Shown here: positions 1-13,000 of the stretch, piece after piece
How positions within the stretch are numbered: the stretch's first letter is position 1
How the letters are laid out: each line of letters starts with the position of its first letter
Assembly: GCF_019649055.1 (NCBI RefSeq)
Contig: NW_026570224.1
Span: 1,240,001 to 1,304,000 of the forward strand
Direction: 5' to 3'
DNA length: 64,000 nucleotides
From: Paramacrobiotus metropolitanus
Taxonomy: Eukaryota > Tardigrada > Eutardigrada > Parachela > Macrobiotidae
Notes under the pieces: model-generated
The model's input: the letters and a program-made list of their open reading frames with translations, nothing else
Told to the model about the DNA's origin: nothing
The model's database searches: none
Position numbers and translations under genes: made by a program

Positions 1-396
1 TTAATCATCTTATTTATTGATTATTGCAGTACACTGTAATAATCTGTATTAGTTTCCTGATATTTTCGTTGTTTTTGGTACGGTATGTTGAGTTGTTCCT
101 GAATCATGCAGTGCCTGGAATACCACCTTAATATTTGTTAGCAGTTAGCACGGAAAGCATTTTCTGAAATCATGGTATAAATCAATTCACTTATTTTTTG
201 GCAGAATTTGGTTGACTCTTTTGGAGCGACCTATTTCTCTAATACTGCAACTGCACACATAGTTGCAGAATTGTTATCCCGTTGGTTGTCCGTGGATCGA
301 AAATTTGTAACGAATCGTCTAGAAATGCTTAATCACTTACTCTTCTAGTAATGCATGTGACTGATTTGCTGAAATGCAGAATTTATCATATTGCAG

Positions 397-1888
397 AGAT
401 GTTTTACATTTTATACAAAGCCAGAAGCTAAAACCAGCGGTCATTAAAGTTCCACTTCCTGTATCCAGCGGTAACTCTGCTACGCCGGCAAAAACGACTG
501 TGCCCTCTGGGAAGCCTGGACCGAAAGACTCCCGAGGGCGTATAAAATATTTTGACGTTCCCGTTCCTCACGATATTAAAGAATCTTCCACTGCTGTCGT
601 GAAGGGAAAGGTAAGAAGTCGGGAACAGTTGCGAAGCTGATTTTTGTTGGCATTATTCAAAATTAAGGCCACCGTTATTTTTCGTATTTTACTTTTCGGA
701 ATTATAGTGACATTAGAAATATTTGCCCCAAAAAGTATACAACGGATTTTCTTTTTATATGCAACGTATTTCGAATTTCTCTTGTGACGGATCGGCATCA
801 CGAAAGTAGTGACAATGTTTTGTTGCAGACAGCTGTCCCGCATGGTTATTTGTATGCAACTTGCAGAGTGGACGAAGCGCTGAAGTATTTTGCAGAAAAC
901 ACAAAAGATAAACAGCCTGTTACTTTAACTGACGTAATCGTACGGGCTGCGGCATCAGCTGCTCAGGTGAGCCACCCCGAAAGTGTTGTGTTTATGTACG
1001 TAGTTGCTGGAAGTAAGTACGTTTAATAAATGTGCGATAAGCTTCCTCAGCTCGACCTACCGGTAGTGGAAATTCTTGCGTAAATATGAAGCGACTACAT
1101 TGCAGTACAGCGAAAGATTTTTCTTTTGGGTGGTGTAAAGCTGAAGTCTGTTGCAATTACACGAAATATCTTCGTTTCAGAAAGCACTTTCACAATTGTA
1201 CTCAAAGGAAAAATATTTGGATCTGGGTGTGCAATCGTTCAGAAATGGAAAGTTCGAGACTCGCCTATTGAAGAAAGCCAACGCGCTAAGAATAAAAGAT
1301 ATTAGCAAGCAGCTAATGGTACGTGTGTGCTACATACGTAAACACCTGTTTATTTAAAGCTCTTATCTCATGATCGTGAAACGATGACTTAAAATTTCCT
1401 TGCACGGATCCTGCATAATGCGTTCAACGTAAAGGATTTTGTAGGAAAGTGGCCAAATGGATTCGACTAAAACAAGTCATCTTTCTCAAAGGTACAGAGT
1501 AGACACGCTAGGTGCTTAAAAGTTAATAGAACCGCTCCGATGCAGGTTGTGCCGTATAAGTACTTGCACTTTAACATCGGTGTTTTGTGTACACAGGGTG
1601 GTCAGTCTCGTTGGGAGTCGGTTAGACCAAATTACGGAAGTTCTGACCCCCGCGCAGACGTGGGTTCTGTCGGTCGGGGATGCACTAACTCGTATCGACG
1701 CACAAACTAAGGCGCCATCAAAAATCGTTACGCTGGCGTTCACTTACAACTCCGCTATAATTTCGGAATATGAAGCTTCGCAATTCCTTGATAACGTGAA
1801 AAATTCGGTCGAGAGACCGGTATTTATTTTGCTCGGTATAGGTGGTATGCGACCACAAATGGATAATAATGCAGTTGATACTTTGTGA
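397..1888 (+). CDS. PDHX: Pyruvate dehydrogenase protein X component (E3-binding protein), 3' part
   Basis: This is the structural E3-binding subunit of the mitochondrial pyruvate dehydrogenase complex. Coding exons I can phase are 397-610, 829-966, 1181-1318, 1445-1491 and 1597-1888. All have GT-AG borders and they join in one frame to a TGA at 1886-1888. The start (DVLHFIQSQKLKP) resembles the end of the E3-subunit-binding domain. It is followed by a Pro/Ser/Thr linker and an acyltransferase-like domain with TEVLTPAQTWVLSVGD, matching the family's 'FTAVINPPQACILAVG' block. The DHR..DG catalytic motif of true E2 acetyltransferases is replaced by TYNSAIISEYEASQFL, so this is PDHX-type rather than DLAT. 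The 5' exons (mitochondrial presequence, lipoyl domain) lie outside the window or were not recognised. The C-terminus carries an extra tail of about 15 residues. An AATAAA at 2272-2277 could end the transcript. Confidence 0.8.
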
Positions 1889-2414
1889 TACGTGGTTTGT
1901 GGGATTGCGATAGTTCTTGTTTATTGGCGTTATTCAACCAAGAGCCCATGATGTAACGTATTTATTTAATTGTGCAGTGAATTTATTTAGAAGTCTGAAA
2001 ATCTGTGAAGTGCATATTCTTTTGATGTCGCTGTTTGACTGTGTGGTGGTGCTGGTTAGTTGTATAAGTACTACCCGTAGTAACCGAAGCATACATGGAT
2101 TTACTGTGGTAGACTGGTAGTCAATAATGCTGGATGGAGAGGAAATGGTACACTTGATATAAGTACTTCTAGATATAACCTACGATAGTTCTTTAGTAAT
2201 CTAAGTGCTCGACGACACTCGATGATTATTAATGGTGAACCTTCAATTTTCAGTGTCAAATAACGATAAAAAATAAATGCGCATCCAAGAAATGTGCGTA
2301 CAAGTATGTAGAAAACTGAAATGGTGAGTGCTGCAGTGATAATTATTCTTTCAGAACAAGCTGCAGGCTTCAGTCACTGTAAATGATATTTTTTGAGAAT
2401 GTACAACATTTGAG
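1889..2414. other. Convergent spacer between PDHX and PIH1D1
   Basis: This is the stretch between two tail-to-tail stop codons. It holds an AATAAA (2272-2277) suited to the PDHX transcript, and otherwise no coding or structured signal that I can see. Both 3' UTRs must lie in or across it, so the transcripts may overlap. Confidence 0.5.
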
Positions 2415-4473
2415 TCACACTATTGGTAGACCAATGACAAGCATCTGCAAAGAAATAAGGAAATCCCGAGTGTACAAGTTTGGCTACTTACTTATTCACT
2501 TGTTAATGCTAGCACTTACTTTTGTGGAAAGCTTAAAGACTGCTGCTGCCTGTTGGGGTGCGATCTGCACGGGCAATCCAATTTCCAGCCTATAATTTTT
2601 TGGCTTTACTGAAGAAGAGGTCAGCAATATCCTGTCGTCGCCGACCGCTAGGCTAATCTGCTTTAAGTCATTCTGGAACAGAAATAAACAGAATATTAAT
2701 TAATCAACCACAGTCCATAAAAATTCACAAAGATCCTTCCTCTGTCCCTTCAGTAAGAATCCCTACCACGTTTCCCAAACTGATTTCGACTTTTAAATGC
2801 CGTGTTTTACATCCCTCAGGATCCATCCAAAGTTCTGAATAGGGTACTGAGTAATTGTTAGAGCCAGATTCCAGAGGAACCCTCGGTTGCGTCAATACGG
2901 AAACAGGGTGGCTAAAATTCGGCATAATCAGCAATTAGTAAATTACATCATATACATCGTTATCATTTGTTAGTTTGATACATACATACTCGTACATACA
3001 CATCGTATTCATGCTAACAGCGTTTAATATCACAAACACGTTACAAAAAATTAAAAAGCCGCTGAAGTGGGCCTCACTTTTGAATTTCTTGGACCAACTT
3101 TGGTTTGGTGCGCACTCGCTGTTCCACAATCTTACCAAAAAACCTTTTTCCTTTTAGCGTCACTGCGCCTAAAACCAAATGTTGGTAAGGTTATTTCCGG
3201 CATTCCGAACTGCAGTTCTTACTTCTGCGATCGATAGCTAGGCTGAATTTGTTTTCCAGTGCTTCCATTCCCACCGATATAAAAAAGTGGTAAAATAATT
3301 CGCTCTTCTCTATTTTTTGATAAAGGGATGGATGAACAACGATGTCATAAACACGGCAAGGCTCTCCGCCTAAGACAAAGCAAAGAAAAGTGTGTTTAGT
3401 TCACCGTCTTATTAAAGATTAAGTCGAAAAGAGAGAGAACTACTGTGGTCAACTTCATCGTGAGGATCACCGACACTCATGGGAATTCGCATCGACTCTG
3501 CTGACGACTGCAACCGCTCTGCAAGATCCGCTTCGGTCAAATCTTGATCTAGCGGCGGAACCTAAAAAATTTCACAGAAAAGTAAAACATAATTACGGTA
3601 CTACTGTACTAATATATCATATACTCTATGCAGTAGTCTATGATAGAACATGTTTGGTTTGTCCCTACTGATTACCGGGAAAGGAACAGTTTTTTTTTCC
3701 TGGATGTGCAAATCGTAATAACATCAGCATTTCAACTACCTTACTACCATACGAAATTATTTTAAATTTTATTTTGAAAGGCCGACAAAACCGTCGATCG
3801 GTAGATGGTACTATCCTGTGTCTGGTTTTAAAATCTTTGTGAACATACTAAATTCGCCTAAATTTCATTAATTTGTATATTAAAAATTAAAACGTAAACC
3901 AGGTATTCAGTGGCCGTCAACGCGCCGCACTCGACAACTACCTTAATACCATACGAAATAGTAAATGGTATTTCAAAGCCGAAAAAGAATGTAAGGTCCA
4001 TATAGCCTAAAGAGCATATTCGGTCGTACCTTCTCAGAAAAACACACGTTGATGAACACTTTCTTTCCATCCGTAGTCTTCATTTTAATGCACATCCCTG
4101 TAATTTGATGAAAATCAAGTCATGACACACTAATTCGCACCGATTCAGCCTCCATGTGCGGGTACACACCTGGCTCAGGAATCACGGTAACATATCCCTG
4201 CAGTTTGCTGTTGAGCTCGTCTATCTTCACGGGGTCGAAGGGCCACTCAATACATTCTCCGCAAACTCTTTAAATTCTTCTGCCTTGTTTTCCCTGGGTG
4301 CCCTTGCTGCGGACGGTACCTGCCAAAGCAAAAATTGCAGATATTGTACAAATTGTACAAAGCATGCGCATTAAAAAATCCATCCATACGCGAAACGAAG
4401 GGCTTCCAGAGAGGGAATCATAGCTCTTTGTTAACCGGTTTTCCAGCTCCAACAGGGTTTTGTTTGTGGCCAT
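2415..4473 (-). CDS. PIH1D1: PIH1 domain-containing protein (PIH1D1-like)
   Basis: PIH1D1 is the adaptor of the R2TP HSP90 co-chaperone complex, which helps assemble snoRNPs, PIKK kinases and RNA polymerases. Nine exons in transcript order: 4473-4390, 4319-4170, 4097-4030, 3561-3444, 3369-3223, 3168-3078, 2911-2767, 2672-2520 and 2444-2415, giving about 328 aa. The PIH1 core is clear: PGMCIKMKTTDGKKVFINVC, then VPPLDQDLTEADL, RIPMSVGDPHDEVD, GEPCRVYDIVVHPSLYQKI and LENKFSLAI. The C-terminal CS-like domain has LKVEISLGNV and ISLAVGDDRILL and ends MLVIGLPIV. All joins keep phase except inside exon 2, where FAENVLSGPSTP must shift frame to reach VKIDELNSKLQGYVTV, at a run of four G (plus strand 4231-4234). 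The gene is divergent from PLK4, 1.0 kb away. PIH1D2 is the main alternative name. Confidence 0.8.
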
Positions 4474-5499
4474 GATAATTATGATCAAGTACTATAATCC
4501 GTATAAATGCATAAGAGGTTTTGCACCAACGAATCTTGCTGAATTTGGAAGGACGGTTGTGTAAATGACGGACAGTAAGTCGCAAACATCCTCACCATCA
4601 GTCCTGACAGTCCTACTCACCAGTCAGCTGCTAATTCAAAAGAAAAAATTCAAAAGAGAAAATGAGTTTCTCTTTTGTTGTGGTTTGTGGCGTACCGAGA
4701 CGAGTGTAAGCATCTGTGAGTTGCTGAGCTCAGACTTCAGACTGCAGAACAAGGCAGTCAGACTCCGCCATTGACTTGGCACGAGTGCTTGGCACAGCCT
4801 TCATCGAAATGGCGGCTTTGCTCTGTCTGACTTCTGGAACTCAGCATTTATTACTTGGACCATCGACCGTTGGCCCGTTATCACTGTGTACGGTTACGAA
4901 AAAAGTTAAAACATTTTATTTTTTAAATTAGAAACTAAGAAAGTAAAAAGCATTGTTAATTTAGACAGATTTAAAGTTTTGAGTCCTTTCGACTTTTAGT
5001 TTCTTTGGGTTTGTATTTGCTCTAAACCAATTTTTCAGCAGACGTTTTTAGCTTTCCGTCAGTTTATTTTCGATGCAAATACTTAGATAGAGGTACTTAT
5101 TCATGATAAACTTATTTCAGTTTCTATCTCTACAGTGTTCAGTGTACAGTCAGATTTCTGATCTGGACAATTTTTAAGTGGACATTTTCATTTCTAACTT
5201 GAAAAGCGGAATTCTTGGGTTCGCTAGTTTATTATAAATTTTGTTTTATTGTAGATTGAACCATCGTTCTCGAGTTCGAGCAGCTGCTGGAGTTATATCT
5301 TGGTCCCTGAACCTTCGGAATTTTAGTTATAGACTTGCTGGACAGATTTATCAGAGATGAATTGGTCGTGAATCTTCCATTTTTTCGAAAGGAACTGGAG
5401 CGTTTTTCATTCTTCTTTACCATTTGGTATGGCTTACCGAACTTTTCCTCAAAAGGGAATCCTCATCTGCCTGTGTGCTGTATGCTCACTGAAGTAAGG
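4474..5499. promoter_or_regulatory. Divergent spacer between PIH1D1 and PLK4
   Basis: About 1 kb separates two start codons facing away from each other, so it should carry both promoters and 5' UTRs. It has no recognisable coding exon. I did not find a convincing TATA box or other named element. Confidence 0.4.
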
Positions 5500-8272
5500 A
5501 TGAATTTTCGTCAGCAAGACTTTGGCACATCGTTAGAGAGCTATTCTATCAGTCGTGAAATTGGCAAGGGTGGGTTTAGCCATGTATACGAAGCTGTGGC
5601 TGCAGTTAGACACCCGAACGGAATCTTCAAGAAGAAGGTTGCTGTCAAGTGTGTTGACCGGAGGTCCGCACAAAAGGATATCCTCACCCGCATCGACAAT
5701 GAGCGTAACATCCACATGGAGCTCAATCATCCGTCGATTGTCCAGATGCTCCAGTACTTTGATGACGGTAACTACTCGTACTTTGTTCTGGAGTACTGTG
5801 AGCAAGATCTGGCACATTTTCTGGATAAACGGCCTACCGACGAAAACACGGCCAGGCATATATTCCGGCAAGTTGTTAAGGGATTGATTTATCTTCACGA
5901 CAAAAACATCATACATCGTGATATCAAACCCGGAAATATTCTGCTGACCGCAAATCACGATGCAAAGATATGTGATTTTGGTTTGGCTACACGGTATTCA
6001 CGATCGGCGCCGGAACACACGACACTGTGTGGCACACCTGCGTTTATGGCACCGGAAGTGTTATCCAACTCGCACACAATTGATTCGGATAAGTGGAGCT
6101 TGGGCATTCTCCTTTACACGATGGTGGTGGGATGTCCACCAAAGCCACCCAGCAGTGCTCGCGGATATCGTGCGCAAGAACTGTCGTTTTCCGCTGTCAG
6201 CGCTGCAGCGGCTGATCTCATTACTTCGTTGCTGCAGTACGACGCGGAAAAGAGAATCTCGTTGGAAAAAGTCTTGTGTCATCCGTGGTTGGATGGCTCC
6301 AGTAGCCTCAGAAATTTTACCTCGCCGAACCGTTCAGCAGACAGCGGACATGGGTCTTTCAGTCGCCCAGCAGTTCGGCTTCGTCGTCGAAATCTCGATT
6401 GCCGTTATCGCATTCCAACCGGGTATTAGGGCCGATTGCTGAGAGCAGCACATCCGATTTTCAAGAGAAACCATCATCGCCAGATAGCAAACAGCTATCC
6501 AGAGATGCCGGTGCGCGTAATTCTGGAACCTCCAACCTGATTCAGCTTAATACTCAGTATCTGAAGCCTCAGCGTGTATTATCGACTGATAAAGTGGTGC
6601 GGAGCATTTTGGAAAGCGGAGAGGTCGTTCTTGAACTGGTGGAAGAGGAGAATTTTGCGAAATTTGTGAAAAAAGTGTTCCGGATAAGCGGAGATGGGAA
6701 TATTGTACGTTATGGATGTTGCCGTCATCTGTGGCATTGTGCTATAACAATTTACTGGTCATCGACATGTTATGTTGGTGTTTGTGTCATGTTTTAGATG
6801 TATGTGTACAAACCGACCAAGCGCACACCTTTGAAAATGGGCCCACCACAATTGCCAAAGAATCCGGAGACGGTTCTTTTCAGCAGTTTATGCAATCGAT
6901 ATGCAGCTGTCTATCAAATTGCCTACCAGTTTGTAGATCTCGTTAAATCCAAAACCGTTAAACATTGGATTGCCACTGACAAAGCTCGAAGCTGTTTAAT
7001 GCGGAACGATCCTCATCCCAACGTAGAATCTGAATTTTATGACGGTAGCTTACAATGTTTTTTTTTATTTCTGGGATAATTTCGTTATCAATTTACGTTT
7101 TTAGGTGTTAAAATTATACACAGCGTTAAATCCATTACGGTGAAACCGTCCAGTGACCCACACACAACAAGCTCACCTTTTCAACAGATGCGCCGCCCAG
7201 TGGCGAGTTCGATTCCTACTGGAAACACCATGTTTGGGTAAGTTTTTGTTGTTACCGGTGCATGCCGAGAGTTGTGTATTCTGTTGTACATGTTTCATGT
7301 TTACAGTGCAGACGGCGGCTTATTTTCCAAAATTCACAAGCTATCGATGGTGATTCGAGGTTTTCCGAGATAAAAGTTGTTGCATTCGGATATGGAAAGT
7401 ATGCAGTTTGTGAAATGCATCGTGACCCTAACATTCAGGTGGTACATATTTTGATTTGATTTTCCAGACTGAAAAGGCCGGAGTCAGATGTGCACAATTT
7501 GACAAGGCCTCCGGTGAATGCTGGCACTACCGGCAATGGTAATAATTCATGTGAGGAATCATCCAGGAATTTTCGGTCTCCGGTAAGCGAGCAAAAGTAA
7601 AACCAAATATGCCTGTTGGTAATGACATCAGCCTTTTGTTGATTCAGGTGCTTCCCCAGGATTTGCGCTTCGGATCCCATATTCTTAGCGATCTTAAGCC
7701 GTCTTCCTTGCCATCTCGACCGCCTTCGTCACCTGCATTAGGCTACAGAGACATGTCAGATGAGAGTTTGAAAAATGGAAAGAAGACTTTTCCTGACGGA
7801 ATGGTCGTATCCGGGATTAATACATCTGAATTCTGTTTCAAAACGGCGGATGGTCACACCGTTTAGTAAGTTTGTTTTCACAGACAAATGTGGGCTTCGT
7901 GGTAAAATTCATAACAGAACTTTCTAGTGATATGTCAACTACTAGGTTTTTATTATGCATACTTAAATTTTAATATCTTATATGGAAGTACTATCTTACA
8001 TACCATAAAAGCCGGTATTCCTTTTGAGGGTGAGAGGTGGACAGGTTTTCGGTGCATGTTTAATAATCCGCATTTCGAAAGTCTTTCGTTAACTGTTAAG
8101 CAGCTTCGTAGAGCCTCGGTGTCTGTCTGTTAATATTCCTACGTATTAAAACGCCTTAATAATTACGCATTTTGCTTTTTGTAGTTATCCAGTGACAAAG
8201 ATTCCGGAGTATTACAAGCCTTACATCGAACAAATCAACAGAATGCTTCAGGATAAAGTGAACTTCCTGTAA
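5500..8272 (+). CDS. PLK4: Serine/threonine kinase PLK4/SAK with frame breaks in exon 1
   Basis: PLK4 is the master kinase of centriole duplication. The start at 5500 gives MNFRQQDFGTSLESYSISRE, close to the usual short lead before the kinase; 5482 is an alternative ATG. Exons: 5500-6704, 6798-7044, 7105-7237, 7307-7349, 7407-7438, 7468-7582, 7648-7865 and 8185-8272. Kinase: G-loop GKGGFSHVY (22-30), K50, HRD 139-141, DFG 159-161, GTPAFMAPE. After the kinase come a Ser-rich linker (SADSGHGSF), the cryptic polo-box pair (SILESGEVVLELVEEENFAKF to EFYDGVKI) and a C-terminal polo box (FPDGMVVSGINTSEFCFKTA, then IPEYYKPYIEQINRML). Exon 1 is not open in one frame: single-base shifts are needed near 6142, 6186-6193 and 6358. 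Corrected length is about 693 aa. The downstream exons, including 32- and 43-nt micro-exons, keep phase exactly, which argues against a pseudogene. Confidence 0.85.
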
Positions 8273-9900
8273 AGCCGCAGTTAGATGACTGTAATTCGCA
8301 TCGTGGTTTTACCTATGTTAAGCCTGGAGATCTCCGCTCTCAGTTTGGAACGCAGTATTTTTTAAAGTGTCTTTTTTTGATTCATGTACACGGATTAGAT
8401 GCTTCCTTGTAACCGCTGCTGCTTTTCTATAAGCTTACTTTTCGTTAAGGTTCGACGATTGGTTCGGTTTCTTGTATTTATCTATTGTTACAGTGTTAGT
8501 GCTTCCCCGTTAGTTTTAGCATCAAGTTGTAAACCAGAACTCAGACTGGAGATTTAATTTTATTCAGCACTTTTCAGTGATTGATTGAAATTTCAACGAT
8601 GAAAATATCATTAAACAGAATCGAAAAGTGTTTGCTACTCCTGTTATCTTGGCTTACTCAAATCTTTTTCTAGTTTATCATATATTTGAGTTTCCGATGG
8701 GAGCGAGGCGAACTCAGCAAAAACGCACAAATGGACGTAACCTAAGACAAGCTGCTTGGTTCCGGTCTGCCAGTGAGTAGGAGTGTGCATCTTTTTGTAA
8801 CAGGATTGCACTACTGTAATTGCATGTTTGTAGTGTACAAGTACTTGCCAGTAACTCTAAAGTCTCTAATGACTTTGTTTCTGTTCCCTTTTTGTTTGTG
8901 TTGAAACAGGAATCAATGACTGTAAAGTTCAGGAGGCAGTAGCGTTTTTCAACTCATGAACTACGTTTCTCATTAAACTTAATTGCAACCTTACAGTACG
9001 TGCAGTACGAGGTGTGTTGTTAATTGTTATTGCACTGTGCCGTTTTGTTCATGTTTTTTTTCTATTATTAAGTTCCAGTGGTACAAGTACACTATTATTT
9101 ACTGTAATGAGTGTAACGCTATCATTCGATCTATTCTGTTACTAAGTTTTAATTTGATTCATTCTGTTTTCTGGATTGATTTGTAGCTCTGGTAATAATC
9201 TCGCTGGGATCAGTGCCGCGACGATCTTTGATCGTGAGTTTTCACTGCAGCTGTTATTACTGATTAGAAAATTATGCCTAGTGCCTAGTTTATTCCCAAA
9301 TGTGAATCGGTCTAGACTTTTCAGTAGAGACTTACAAAGCTGTACTGTACGTGACGGGAGCGAAACCCGTGAACGTACAGAAGCTGCTAGACTACAAGAA
9401 ATCTATCTTTCGAAATGCGTGTAATACAACCCTTCGAACTATTTTGTTTTTCTGAATTAGTAATTTGCTGAAGATGTTTAAGATAAAGCTGCTATTAAAA
9501 CTTTGGATTGATTTAATTACAACCTTGAATACCGGTTAAACTTAAAAGTACTGACGGCGCTACGGCAGTACTGTTAACTTGTTATCCGGAAGTCGATTCG
9601 TTTAGGAGGCGGTCACAAGTGCTACCACACACAGCACCATGGAATTGCGTGTACAATTCAAAATGTACTGTACGAGTATGCCGTCAAATCAACCAGTTTC
9701 AAATGATTGTGAACTTGTCTGATCGGATCAACCATCTCATCTTGTACGCCGTCCAAGTCAACTATGTTGTGCGCGTACATTTGTATCTCACTACGAGCTT
9801 CAAGGGAAAAAGGTCGAAAGACATCGCATTCTCGGTCTCGGACGGACTCCGTTAACCCCAATCCTGTATCCAACTGTGTTTAAGGTCTATTGTGTTGCAG

Positions 9901-10019
9901 TGCGTCCTACGTAACTGATAGCCTATCAGTTCCTGCTATCAGCATCTGGCGCCTGTCGTCTTGCTGCTCCTCCACGCATTACGCCAAAGTGACGGACAGC
10001 TTATCCCGACTCTCGAGAG
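9901..10019 (+). other. Possible internal noncoding or 5' UTR exon
   Basis: The segment is bounded by a good acceptor (tgtgttgcag) and a good donor (gagag|gtgagt). It is richer in GC than its surroundings and is open in one frame (reads ASYVTDSLSVPAIS...). It could be an upstream exon of the nuclear receptor gene or of an unannotated transcript. The evidence is splice signals only. Confidence 0.25.
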
Positions 10020-13000
10020 GTGAGTTTTGTCTGCGTTTGTTATTGCAGTGTAATCCGTGCGCCATGGATGCAGGCGATCGGGGAACCCTGTGGTAATTTG
10101 ACAGGGTTCTTCTTTCTGCAGTTGCAAACTTATGACTTAGGTTTTACTGCAGTATGTGTTATTGTGCAATTCGATCATCAATCTGACGCTGAAGCGCAAT
10201 GCAGGTGCAGACTGCAGTACATGTTGTTGTGCCACCTCACTCACTGCACCATGGCTTGGTTAATTTTACGTTCTTTTTATCGAATGAAGAAGGAAACGGC
10301 AGTGCTACTTGCTTAGTAACGGACGCTCGAGTGAACGAAATGAAGAAAGTTTTCTCTTTGGTGTAGTTGTGGCAAATGGTACTTTGTACTTTGTGATGAA
10401 ATGATCAATAGGCAGCGCGATAATTTAGATATGGGTCAATGATTCTGCTGGAAAGTTTTTTACGGCTGACAATAGTGCGTTTAAAAGCCGACGGTGAGGA
10501 CAGTGAGGAGGTTTGGTTGATCTATGCGCGGAGGTGGCATGGTCGTATAGCTCATAGACTCTTCTACGGATTGACAGGGATGCTGCTCATTTGAGCATAG
10601 CGTCATCAACGAGCCGACGACCTTGAGAAAATGTTATGAACAGACTTCGCTGTCGCACTGCACTCACTACTGTAAAGTGTAAACTGGTGTGCACTTGCAG
10701 CTTTTTATACGAGTACTAAACTACATGTAGCTAAATATTTATTAATAATGATAAGAAGTTACAGGATTTATTTTATTAGTTATGTGATGAAGCATCGATT
10801 CGCCTGACCTGTAGTACAGTAACGAAATCTACAGGAAGGTACGAAGTCGAAAATAATGAATCGTGGGCTATTTATTGAAAACAATTTAGTGGAAATGTGA
10901 ATATGTATTGTTGTTAGTCTGATGTAGTAGATGTTTATTACTAGTATGTAGTAGTACTTATTATTCATAATGATTGTGAGCCTGTCCGGACATATTTAAT
11001 ACTAAAAGAATCTTCAAATGTAAAAATGTGATGATAAAATTAAAACATTTTATTCGGTTCATTCCGAATTTTTTGCTTTGTTAAGATAAGGTTGAAACGC
11101 ATAAAATGATATTATGTAATGAATATGGTAAAGCCAAATGTGTATTTGTACGAATAGAAGTGTTTAATACTTGTATGGCGGTATCTGTAGGACTGTATGC
11201 GATTTTTTCGTTGAATCTATATCTCGATGTTAAAATATATACATAATACAATACGAGTAAGTATTGGATATAACACAAGTATACAACACAGTTGACTGCA
11301 ATAGAGATAATGCATAGTAAGTATCATGTGGTTTAATATGGTATTTTTTATAATTAACAATTGAAATTTTCGAATCCGTTCATGCAGCCGTGAGCCTGGA
11401 AACAGCACTTTTACTTACGGTACTCTTCGTACGAATAGTATATCGACCTTTCCCGTCATGTGTGCCACGTATCCGATCCGGACGCCGGACGGGATCGTGT
11501 ACGCTAGACATCTGTCTCTGCTGGCTGCTGGTCCCGCTTTGAAAGTGGAGAAGAGAGGTTAATGCTTTACCTGATTATGAATTCCAGCTCATTCGTAAAA
11601 TGGTAGCATGGAAGGAAATTTCGGACTGATGAACTCATAATTTACAATTAATTCTCGGTGCTTTAGAGCGTTGATAATTTGATATTCACGAAGGAAAAAA
11701 CTAAAAAATAAACATTAAAACTTAAAAGCTGCTGAAATAGAATTTAAAAATTTGAAGTCCAGGTTTTATTATTTTTATTATTTTTACTTAAGGTAACATA
11801 TAATTAATGAGAAACTATAACTTATTGTTAGGTTGTTTGGTTACTTATCTGGTTAAAATAATTTCGTTGTCCCAGCTTGTGCATTACAGTGCAATTTGGT
11901 ATTGGTCTCAAATTCCTAAAACGTCTTCTGCGTGTACGCGATATTTTCTGCTGAATTGTACTGTAGGTGTACAAAACAATGTTTGTTTCGCGATTACAGG
12001 CTTACAGCTGCATTTTTTTAGATACTTACATGGTTTTAAGTACGTATATATGTTTTTGAAAACAGTAAGAACTTGAGGATGAACTTGCTGATTAATTTTT
12101 ATTGGTCCTGAAATAGCGTGATATGATAATAAACCCAGAGTATTATCGGTCATTTTAACACTGGTATAAAGGCGCCGAAGAATGGAGATTTTTGAAATCT
12201 GAAAGTCTACAGACCACGTTTTACCAATCGGTCGCTACCTTGTGGGTTTTTTTTTTATTTTATTTTAATGAAAACTTATGTCGCTTCATAATGATAGGAA
12301 AACAGAAGGTTCTCTATAGAGTTTGTAGAATTAACGATCTGGCAGTGCCAAATCAGATGGGGAGACGTAATTGGAATTTGTGGTTTGTTATTATGAGCAT
12401 GTTCGCTTGCCCTGTAAGTGTGCGATATTAAAATCGCTGTGATTAACGTGATAAATCTGGTTTGTTAACGTTGGGTGTGGTTGTCACATTTGCGTTCTAG
12501 TACATACTGACGCTGTGCATATGCAGAGTGCATGGAGACTGGAGAGTAGAATAGTTTGCTTATTAATTATTAGAAATGTTCTAGAGAACGTTGTTTGTGG
12601 ATGGAAGTGGCTTTAAAACCAAAAACTAGCTGCATGTGGACGGGAAGATAAAAATATTTCCGGTGCGTTCAGAAGCCAATTACACAATGCGGAAAAAGAC
12701 CGCTGAACACCCAATACTTAAATTGTAAATAATACTGTACGTAGAGTTGTAGACGTACCGCTACCATAATAATATAGTGGACTCAGAACTTACAAACTCG
12801 AAAGTAGGCCCCCGACTGTAAAAGCTGTTGATGCTAATGGATTTAAAATAGAAACTAGGTCAACCAGCATATTTGTGTATTTTTCGTTCGTCCCCTTCGG
12901 ACGTGGTATCGATTGAAGGAAGGCCCAGTCGTCTCCGGCAACGACTGCGAGCCTGTGACTGGATGTCTCAGTCGGATTTTATTGGGTGCAAATCTGGAGC

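Noticed and set aside
203-330. Open segment after a CAG acceptor upstream of the first PDHX exon
   Set aside because: Its translation does not resemble the E3-binding or lipoyl domains expected there and lacks a matching donor, so it was left out of the gene model.
7190-7235. tRNA T-arm-like word (GAGTTCGATTCCTAC)
   Set aside because: It lies inside PLK4 coding sequence, and no matching acceptor, D or anticodon arms are present.
10393-10475. GTGATGA ... CTGA pair resembling a box C/D snoRNA
   Set aside because: It has no host intron, no recognisable rRNA complementarity and no terminal stem, and such short boxes arise by chance.
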